Shown here in pieces: positions 11,787 through 21,800 of a stretch of 26,558 nt of DNA. Each line of letters begins with the position of its first letter. Position 1 is the first letter of the stretch. The DNA comes from a virus, in the IMG/VR virus record IMGVR_UViG_3300025889_000813, positions 1-26,558 of that record, one strand, 5' to 3'. A program made the translations under genes and the position numbers. The notes beneath the pieces were generated by a model. That model saw only the letters and a program-made list of their open reading frames with translations, did not search any database and was not told where the DNA came from.

Positions 11787-12217
11787 TTGATTATGTATTT
11801 CTGTACATACTCTCTAGAAACCTTTCTGGATTGGATGGTATCTCTGTGTATGTAGGTTTCTTCTCCGTAGGTTTTGGCGTACTCAAAGACATTGTAAATC
11901 ATTACGCTGTCAGGCTCGACTTCTACTTCCACGGTGTCGTACACGATCTCTTTCAGCCCCTGCTCATACTCAATCACCTCAGCTTTTAATGTAACCATCT
12001 CCTCAACCATAACCTCAACCTTCGTTTCTGCTTTAGTTACAGCCCTATCAATCCTGTCCTCAATGCTGATAACGACAGTATCCTGAACAACAGTTGTCAC
12101 CGTGTCAACCACAATCACATTCTCAAAAGTATTGAGAGGAGCATCACCACAGTTTCGAAGCAGTAATACTACCACAACGATTAGCGTAACTAGTATGTAC
12201 CACTTACCTGTTTTCAT
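11783..12217 (-). CDS. Membrane-anchored coiled-coil protein (possible inner spanin)
   Basis: A 144-residue protein: short cytoplasmic MKTGKW, one transmembrane segment at about 7-20 (YILVTLIVVVVLLL), then a periplasmic domain rich in Val/Glu/Thr (VIVVDTVTTVVQDTVVISIE). A helical coiled-coil region covers roughly 52-90 (EDRIDRAVTKAETKVEVMVE onward). LRNC after the membrane span is not a good lipobox. Topology and cassette position fit an inner-membrane spanin of the Rz type. It overlaps its neighbours by 14 and 4 nt. No sequence family recognised. Confidence 0.6.
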   Translation of the reverse strand: MKTGKWYILVTLIVVVVLLLRNCGDAPLNTFENVIVVDTVTTVVQDTVVISIEDRIDRAVTKAETKVEVMVEEMVTLKAEVIEYEQGLKEIVYDTVEVEVEPDSVMIYNVFEYAKTYGEETYIHRDTIQSRKVSREYVQKYIIK

Positions 12218-12461
12218 ACTCGGTAAGAACTTCTAGTCTCGCAGCAGTGCGAGCTAGGACGCTATCACTGTGATGCAGCCTTAATGATAAGGCTTCAATC
12301 TTGGCCTCTAGGTAGAACACTCTCTCACCACAGCTTTCGATCTGGTTGGTGTAGTTTATTCTGTTGTCTATATACAGATACCCCACCGCCAGCGTTACTA
12401 AGAAGAACACTGCCATCGTGGGGTTTTTTACAAACTGATCAAATGATAGGGGTGCCTTCAT
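12204..12461 (-). CDS. Small membrane protein with periplasmic coiled coil (spanin-like)
   Basis: An 85-residue protein with one transmembrane segment at about 15-32 (TMAVFFLVTLAVGYLYID) followed by a heptad-rich helix (YLEAKIEALSLRLHHSDSVL, ARTAARLEVL). N-in topology with a periplasmic coil is typical of Rz-type inner spanins, so it competes with the 144-residue neighbour for that role. It starts in a TAATG overlap with the amidase stop and overlaps the next gene by 14 nt. It is one of two similar membrane-coil proteins in the cassette. Confidence 0.6.
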   Translation of the reverse strand: MKAPLSFDQFVKNPTMAVFFLVTLAVGYLYIDNRINYTNQIESCGERVFYLEAKIEALSLRLHHSDSVLARTAARLEVLTEYENR

Positions 12462-12889
12462 TAGTACATGTCAGCAAACTTCTCCTTAACGATAAAGCTA
12501 GGGCAAGCCTTGGCTGAGAACTCATTGTGTCCGTGGATGGTCATGTCTGCATCAAACAAAGTACGCAGAGACAAGACCAGCATACGGAACGCCTTGTTCT
12601 GCTCCGGGGTCATGGTGTCGTTTGGCTTACCCTCTTTGTCAATGCCGCCGATATAGCAGATGCCAACTGTGTCAGCGTTGTGTCCCTTAGTATGGGCGCC
12701 TGATCTATCCAAGGGTCGTCCTTGAGATACAGACCCATCGAGATGGATAACGTAATGGTATCCGATATCCGACCATCCCCTACCTTTTGGTTTAGGATCT
12801 GTGTGCCACTTGCGAATGGTTTCAACCGAGTACTCCCTACCTTCTTTGGTTGCAGAACAATGCAGGATGATTCTGTTTAGTTCTCTCAT
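12461..12889 (-). CDS. N-acetylmuramoyl-L-alanine amidase, T7-lysozyme-like endolysin
   Basis: A 142-residue Amidase_2 enzyme that cuts the bond between N-acetylmuramic acid and L-alanine in peptidoglycan. It aligns with T7 lysozyme almost end to end: IILHCSATKEGREYSVETIR, GWSDIGYHYVIHLDG, and HGHNEFSAKACPSF. The zinc ligands are H10, H121 and C129, and the catalytic residues equivalent to T7 Y46 and K128 are Y44 and K127. There is no signal peptide, so release needs the holin. T7 lysozyme also inhibits T7 RNA polymerase, but no such polymerase is visible here. It starts 1 nt after the giant gene's stop, at the head of the lysis cassette. Confidence 0.93.
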   Translation of the reverse strand: MRELNRIILHCSATKEGREYSVETIRKWHTDPKPKGRGWSDIGYHYVIHLDGSVSQGRPLDRSGAHTKGHNADTVGICYIGGIDKEGKPNDTMTPEQNKAFRMLVLSLRTLFDADMTIHGHNEFSAKACPSFIVKEKFADMY

Positions 12890-12890
12890 G

Positions 12891-15800
12891 TTATTTGCTT
12901 AGAGCCCTCTCGAGGAGGATGTTGTTTATGGATTGCTCTGACTTGAATGCCAGGTATACAAACAAGAAGTTCTCATACCTGCTGTATTCGTCAGGTGACA
13001 TTGATTCCTCCTTAGCCCGCATCACCGCAGCGATTTTCTTTGGTGTCTCCCTGGTTAGTCTACGCACTTCTTTCATGTGCTCCTTGTACTCTAATGGCAT
13101 GTTGCGCTGAAGGATTTGCTCAGCTATAGCAGGGTCCAGCGCCTTCATGAATCTGCTGATACTAGTGCCTCTGGATAGGGTGGCGGGATCGTTCTCTGCC
13201 TGCATCTTCAGAATCGAAACCAGGCGATCTACGTCAGTGTTCTTTGAAGCATTGAGCATAGCCTTGATCTCAGGATCTCCACTCATAGCCTTCGAGACGA
13301 GCTCGTATGCTGCGAGCTCTTCCTCAGAAGAGAGGGCTCTATCGATGGCCTGGTTGTCCATAGCTTTCGAGAAGTACTCCATCTCCTTGACTCCAACACC
13401 CATCATGTTTGCACCCATCAATCCCAGCCTCAACATGTGGCTAGTCCTGAAATCATCTTGGTCTTCTGGGCGAATGAACCGCTCCCTTCCTGATCCACTG
13501 ATATAGGATTGGCCATCATTCTCAAGGACAGCGTAACTCTTCTGCACGTCCTTCATCATATCGCCAGCAGGCCCGATACCGTCAAGCAGGGTGTTGGTGA
13601 ATGTGATGAAAGGCGTTTCATCTTCAACCGCTAGTCTCTGAACCAAGCCTCCGTAGGTTGGCATAGCGTCACCGTACTTCTTGTACAGCACGAACTTGTC
13701 CATCTTTTCAAGCCCTGGCATGTCATAATCGGACTCATTGAAGAAGACATAGTAGTTGAATGCATCCTTAGCTGTGTCATCGATGATTGAAGTCGACGGA
13801 GCCGGCAGCATATCTACTACTGTCTGCACACCTGAGTCCCGCAGCAGCTTGTCTGGGATGTGGTCGGTGAACTTCTCCTCATCGTCGTCGTCACCACTTA
13901 GCGCAGACCACAGGTATGAGAACGCAGCTAGCGTCAACTTACTTGCGACGCTGAACATGTAGGCGCCGGCGGCGGTGGCGGCTAGACCTTTAGCACCATC
14001 GACTCTTGATTCTGCGTCTGAGTCAAAGCTAAGCAGCCTTCCGAAGTCAGCGGTGACAGATCGTTTAGTGTTGATAGCGAAGCTCTGGAATGGCAGCAGC
14101 ATCTGCATCAGCACCCTACCGAACCCATTGTTTTTCTTGTAGACAGCAGCGGCCATCCTTGCGCTCGATGTGTTCTGGTCTTTCTCTACCATGTTGTCGG
14201 CATACGCCAGTGCCTCCATGTTAGGATTAGCAGACTGCTCCTTCCAATCGATGCTGTACGCTGAATCAGCCAGCCCATTGTTGACCAGGTAGTTAGCATA
14301 GTATGCGTAGAACGAGCTGATCGCTACCACTTTATCGGTGGTTCCAAGTGTCCACATAGACTTCTCAGTGAACTTGTCTCGTGCTGCATAGAACAGCTTC
14401 TTGTCATAGGTAACACGCCCGGTAAATGGATCGATGTTACCAGCCTTGTAGTCACGGGAGAAGATAGCGCTGAGCTTCAAGAGCTCGAGCTTATCTGACG
14501 AGATCTTAGGTTTGACATCACTGAAGAACCTGATCTTCCCGTTACGGTCCCTGCCCGCCACAGTCAGTGCCAGGTTGGTTGCTGTCTCCTGGAGGTAGTA
14601 GATCATCACCGTGGGGTTCTTCGCCACGTTCAGCATCGTAGCAAAACCAACAGTACCCTGCTTGAATAGCTGGATAATCACCGACGCAAATGCTCTCACT
14701 ACCGCAGCAGCCCTGAACATCTCTATCGGATTGAATGGTATCTCCACGCTGCCGAAGTTCATGTGCTGACGGAAGATGAACGGCTCGCTCTGATTGTCAC
14801 CCATCAGGTAGTCATCGATCTGCTGTTCCAATGCCATCTTCACCTTGTCGTTCATCATCTGAGATGCCTCTGACGATTGGAAGGTGTACTTCATTGCCAG
14901 CACATCACCGATTGTATTCATGATGAAATTGTTCTCCCTGAGAGCCCTTTCGTTCAGTCGGATAAAGTCCAGCCCCAGCACAGCGTTCGAATCGATCGCA
15001 CGATTCTCCCGCTCGAAGGTTGATCCAGGAACCTTAGTATACCCAGCCTTACCCACCTGTGTCATTGTGGATAGTAGCTTCGACCTCAGCTCCATTACGC
15101 TGCCAACCTCCGGCTTATCACTCTTCTTCCTTACACGGAATGCGGTATACGAGGGGACAACTTCTAGCTGCTTAGACAGGAATCGTTCCGTAAATTGCTC
15201 CAAATCTGGACGGGCGGCTTCGTGCATCTGCACCATGAAGTCGACCATCTCTACAAGCGCAGGCTTTTCTGCCTCGACCTTAGCTTGCAATTCCTGCAGG
15301 CTTTCGACGCCATCAAACAGGAAATCAAGTGCTCTCTGGTGTTGCTCCATTACGCCCTTGCCAAACATCTTGTTCTTGACGTTGTAATCCAGAGTCGCTG
15401 TCATTGCCTCTCTCAAAGCAAGGAACCATGAAGCCTCGTTGTGACCCCTTGATGGCATCTGCCTAGACATAGAGTAGATCTGCATGATGGCCTGCGAGTA
15501 CTGAGATGTAATGATCTTATCAAACCTAGCTGCAACCCTATCCTGCGTAGTCACCCCGTACTTCTTGTGGATCTCCTTGATCTTGTTACCAAGGGCGTTA
15601 GCTACTTGGATGTGCTGCTGCTCATGCCTGTTCACGGACATGATTACATTCTGCAGACCCAACGCAACCTTGATCCTTGCGATATCGATGTTGCTTGCGG
15701 CGAATGCGTTCCTGATGAAGCTGCTGAGGTTGTCAAAGATTTGACCCAGGACTTTTGGCCTAGCCTTGATTCCTGACTTGGTCAGATCCTTGATCTTGCC

Positions 15801-18800
15801 TGGATTGTCTACAACACCCCTAACGATTGCGGCCATGTACCCCAAACCGTTGATGCCTCCGTTGACCAGGTAGTCATTTATCTTGTACTCCAACGCAAGC
15901 AGGTGATGCTTCTCCAGCTGCGACAGCCTAACCAATGTGGCACCACCCAAGTCTGCTGGGTTGTTGGTACCGAAGATCATTGCGAAGTCCGGGTTCATCA
16001 ACAACTCATCCCCATGCATCACTAGCTTGGGCAGGATACCTTCGGTAAGGATGAGGTCTTTCTGTATATCAAGTTCGGCGGCCTGGTCTTTTGCTATCTC
16101 TTCCAAGATTGTTTCCAGATCCTGTACGTTATTGGGATCGAGCTTAAGTTCCTTGGCCTTCTTGTTGATGTCCTTCTCGATCTTAGTGAGCCTTGCTTGG
16201 TCGAACTTGTCAAGGAGCTTTTTGAGCTCCTCGTCAAAGGTGGTCTTCTTGCCAGCCTTGGTGGCTTTGTCAAGATTCTGTTGCGCCTTGACTCTGATCC
16301 TGGCATCCATCGTAGCCGCTTCAATAGCCTTGAACACAGTGGCCTCGGTCATCAAGCCTTGAGCCTCTAGCAATTGGGTGGTGGTGATGATGATGTCCCC
16401 ACCTTTGTCCTTACCGAATCGGGCACGGCGCATGCTTTGGTTCACCCTCTCCATCAGGTCGATAAGCGCCTCGATCTCTGTCTCTGGGATGTACCTGGTA
16501 TTGATACCCGCCAGTATCGCCGCTACGTTTCTGTATGAACCAAAGTCTTTTTGCTTTGCCTTTTTCTTGAGGGTCTTTTGGATATCTTCTGCCTTCTTCC
16601 TGCTCTTCATGTACTGCTCCATCGCAGCCTTCTGGTCCTGCTGATCGAAGATCACAGCCAGCTGATCTAGGAACGTATCGATGTAGTCCATCTCATTCCC
16701 CTCCAGCTTCTGAGCGGATACATTAGCAGCCTTACCCATGATGGTAAAGAACTGCTTGATCTGTGCTGCCGTGAATCGATTGGATGTTCCAGCATCCTTC
16801 TTCATCCTCGCTGCAATCAGCTTCTTCGCCTCCTTGGTAAACTCCTTGATGGTGGATACCTTGTTCTTGAGCTGGCCTAGCTCATCACGTAGGTTCTTTG
16901 CTTGAGTGGACAGCTTATCCATATCCCTCTGCAACTTGCGCTGGATCTTCTGCTGTTCCTGGATAGCTTGCCTACGACCTCTAGCTTGGTGCTTGGCTTT
17001 CTGGTAAGTGCTTTCAGCCTGCTCAGTAGTCATACCAGCTGCGGTCAGGATCTGAATGATGTCTGACTTCAGCGGTTTGATTACGAGCTGGGCGCTAGGT
17101 TCGAGAACCAGCTTGCGGTTCTTACCCTTGCCTTTCATCTTCAGGGTATAGCCCTGCTCGGTCATGGCTTGCATGATTGTGTTGACGATAGGCTGCGTCT
17201 TCTTGGATTGATCGCCTTGGCTTGTAGCCTCCTGCATCTCGAAGATCAGGTCACTCAGCACATTCACGTCAAGGCCAGTGGCAGCTGCAGCCATGTCAAT
17301 CTCTTCCGAGACATCAATGCTCATGGTGTTCCTACCACCGATATAACCGATGTATTTACCACGAGCTTGCTCGGGACCGTACTTATCTACGTAGTCCTGG
17401 AACGATACAGTATTCCCTTGTGCGTTGGTTACTTCAGGGAATATGTCAATAGCGCTGTACGATTGATTGAATATCATCGTCTCAACAGGGACCTTGTTCC
17501 CGTTCTCATCTACAGCTCGGATGACATAAGAGTATGATGGGTGGTAGTCTGGATCACCAGGCTCAGGCTGCACCACTTGTAGGTCGCCAGATGTCCTGAT
17601 AGCTAGTAGCACGTCACCTCGATTGTGTCCAACGCTCAAAGGCTCCGCCATCATTTCGGCCAGCGCATTGTATGTTGGGAGGTTGCCGAACCTTACAGAG
17701 GTTCGCAACTCAGCCTTGCCAAGAAGAGACTCCAAGAAAGCCCTACGTTCATCGAAGGTCATACTTGAATTAGTAAAAGTCTCAATTATCGCAAGGTCCA
17801 ATGTCTTGAGTCTAGGGTTGTCTGATTTCACCCTAGACAGGTAGATGTCTCGATACGGAAGCAGAGCCTTCTTGCTCAATGCCTTCTTGATCCTAGCATG
17901 TGCTTCCTTCGTAGATATCTCCTTGTCCAGTATGGCCTGCCTCATCATACCAATAGCTGTTAGCTGCATATTGATGTTGGACATGTGGCTGTCAGGATTC
18001 ATCAGGGCAGGCAGCAGGTATCTGTATCCGTCGCTGTTCTCCGCCATCCCCTTGACGATGGCGTTGGCTTTCTGAAGTGACTGCGAGGCCCATACATTGC
18101 CTGTCCTTGCTGCGTAAAGAATGCCACCGAGGTATTCGTAATCACCCATCGTGCCTACAGTCTGCCTGTCTGCAAATGTCAGGGCAGCTACAATCTTACC
18201 CAGAGAGGACAGATCCTGACCAGTCATTACATTCGACAGAAGGTTCGCCGGTCTGGATAGATTGAGATCAGATAGAGGTTGAGTTTTACTACCCAGCTCA
18301 GTTGCATCCACGGTGGTGCCAGTAGAGCTAGCGTCGGTTGACACATCCCCAGAGAATATACCATCCCTATCCATCACCGGTGTATCCGATGCCTTACTAG
18401 ATGCAGTCAATGATGCTTCAAAGAACACCTTCTGGTCTGTTCTAGTTACATCTTCAGTCGAGGCTATGTTAGACTCAAGCATGGATGGATTCATGAAACG
18501 ACGCTGTGCGTTTCTTGCTTCGACCTCTCCAGCTAGCGCACCATAAATAGAGTCGTTCAGTCCTACACTCTCATTCGACGCTTCAAAGGCATCAATAATC
18601 CCTTGGCTGCCAATCTCACCAGTCACATCGTCTGCTCGGCGGTAGAGATCGGCCTGCAATTCATTAAGCTGGTTCCTTATGTCAGATTGCCTTTTTTGTA
18701 GCTCCTTAAGTTTTTCAATGCCTTCCAAAGAAAGCTCCAGCCTAATCATCGCAGCGAAAAGCGGGCTTGCCTCTTTCTTGACAGTCCTGTAAGTATCCCT

Positions 18801-21800
18801 AAGCGGCTCCAATGCCCGCAGGTCTTCTACTACTTGCTTGATTACCGCTAGGTTTGCTTCGAGAAAAGATCGAAGCTCTGGATCTTGTACGTTTCTGATA
18901 AGAGCATCATACAACGCAGCACCAGCCTCAATTTTTAATAGACGATTCGCATCATCCCTAAGGGATCTGTATTCATCAAAAGATTTTCCCCGGCGTGCAT
19001 TACGACGTTCAGAATGATACTCTTGCACCGCCATAGACATGAGGGTGGAACCAAGGTTCCCGCCAACAGCAAATCCTTCGATCTCTTGGATGGCGTGCTG
19101 CACCTCGTGAATCAATGTGCTCTGACTAAGCACTGACTGCCGAGCATCGTAGCTGTCCGCTGTCTCTGGTTTTGAATCTAGCCTTTCTCCACCACGACCG
19201 GTCCTTTGCATGCGATCTAAGTCACGTCCTCCGTGGTATATGATTATGTTCCGAGGGTTGCTGTCATAAGATCCATAGGTGAACCCGGTGCCCTCCCTGA
19301 CCTGTACTGTGATATCTGCAAGCTCAGGGTACATCTCCATAAGCTCCCCCTGGATAAAGTCACTCAGCAAGAAATCTTTCCCGATGTCATCCATAGTAAA
19401 TTCACGAGTCAGCATATCGGGTATCTCATAGCGCCACTTGCCGTCAGCGCCACGTTCCCATCCAGTCATCACATAGATATCCTGCTCGCTATACAGCCTA
19501 TTGCCCTTGTTGTCTAGCTGTGACTCAAGTAGGTTAGCTGTATTGTAGTGTGATCGGACGCCTTCAGATAGGTTAGCGTTAGCACCAATAATCTGATTCT
19601 TGGCTTCACGCTCCTCGTCGCTGGTCTGTGGCTTGAAATTGCGGGGGACCTTCACATCCTGTGCAGCCCTCATGATATCGGAGGTGTCTTCGACTGCCTC
19701 GCCTCTGCTCATCTGACCGGTAGCCCTGTTGATCGCATCAACAACCTGCTGTAGCTTAGGGTCTTTCACCTTGCCACCGAGCTTCTCCTTGACGAAGTCA
19801 CGCAGGGCTTTGATCGAGTTCTTACGCATGCTGATGTCTGCAGAACCAGACGTAAGGTCTGCCTTGATTTCAGTGAGCACCTCATCGGCGATCCTGTAGT
19901 CAGAGAGGACAGTGTCGATCAGGATCTTCCTAATCTTAGCGGGGTCACCACCAGCAGCTATCAGCTTCTCAACAATGTCTTGCATCGCAGCTGGATCTAG
20001 AATCTGCTGGAGTATACCCGTGATAAAGTCTAGCTTGCTGTTTAGGTATTCGCCAGACATGTTGCGTAGGAAGTGTGCAGCCAATCTCCTGGTGCCACTC
20101 TTGGTCTCGTCTCTGTTCTCGTTGCGTATCTGCGCTGCGTGGAATGCTTCGTGGTACGCAGTGTTGGCCTTGAGCGCTGGCATGAACAGGTGAACGTCAC
20201 CGGTCTCGGTGATGAACAGTCCCGATGCCAAGCCCTGCTCACCAGTAGCTTTCGTGTAGGCTTTCATTGTTCCGTGCAGGAACACCCTGCCAGTACCACC
20301 GTTTGCAGTGATAGTGGCGATAGCCTTGGCTACATTCCTCAGTCCCTGCACAATCTCTTCACGGGTAGAGAATCGTGTTGTCACAATCTTACCCTTAGCG
20401 ATGATCCTCTCGATCAGTGTGGTGGCGTTGTCAGCATCGAGTTCGACAGTGTTGCCACGACCAACCCTTCCGTAGTCAGCCACCTCTGGATCAACTCTAC
20501 CGACCTCATCCAGCACAGCGAGTGTATCTACAGAGTCAAGCATGCCGTTGATGTAGTCGGCCTCGTTTTGGTACTTAGACTCGACAGCGAACTTAGCCTC
20601 GAATGCAGCTCTGGTTTGGTTCTGTAGATCCTGGATCTCCGCCTCCAGTACTGCGACGGTTTCCGTATCGCCGTCTTCTTTGGCTTTAGCTAGACGAGCT
20701 CGCTTTCTGCGAGCCTCGGCTCTAGCCATCGCAATCTTCTGATTGTGTCCGAAGATCTCCATGACATCTTCGTCAGACATCCTGCTGAGGAACTCAAGGT
20801 CACGGCTAGCGATCCGCTGCATCTGTTCCTGCACCTTGATGATCTCTCTCCTGATGCTGGACTTCTCGTCGTCAGTCTTAGCCTTATTGAGATCAGCCTT
20901 GAGCTTCTCCATTTTTGTTTGGAGCTTGATGTGATCTCGGGTAGATATACTAGACAGGTACGACACGCTCTTCATGACACCTACCTGTATTGAACCCGCA
21001 GCAAGGCCGATTGCAAAAGAATCTGCGACCTGGTACCACGATACAGCTAGCTTGTCAATCTGGCTCTCCTTAGCGTTGATCTGTGATTGTATCAGTAGCT
21101 TATTCTCGCCACTGATACCTTCTGTCTGCATATCGATTTGAAGCTGCTCGATCTCACGCCTCAATCCCGTCCTCTCAGCCATGTTTCTCAGGCTGGCATC
21201 AGCGATAGCAACCAAGCCTTCCTCGATACCCTCCTCAAAGAACATGAAGGCACGAGACCCGGTAGTCTTTGTCCACGTTTTGTTTACCGCCTTGAGGAGC
21301 CCCTTTTCAGCAGGGATAGCACCCCATAGCAAGCCTGTAGTTTTTCTAGCAGACTTGCCTAGTGACTTGCGGACAGCGTTCACCACCCCGAGCTCTGTTC
21401 TCATGAACAGACGCTCTGACACAAACTCTACACCTGCAGCCGTTAGGCCATAAAGAAACTTCTCACCCTCTGAGAGGTTAGGATTCTTGTCAAGTTCTTC
21501 GATCATAGCTCCACCAGAACCCATAGCCATAGCTCCGAGGGTTAATGAGGTGGTTCCGGTAAACATCCCGGCTATCTGTATTCCGATCTGGGGTAAAGCA
21601 TCCTCAACCCCAGCCATAAACATAATGTGACCGGCCTCGAAGTCACCTCTAGCATAGTTTTCCATTACACCCCTCTCCATCTGATCAAGGGTGACACCCT
21701 TATGCAGGACTTGAGCTTGTTGAATCCCAGCGGAAATCTCACTCCACGACATGGTCTGGCCCTCCGGTAAATCCAATTTTCTTGCGAGGGTCTCTTCGGC

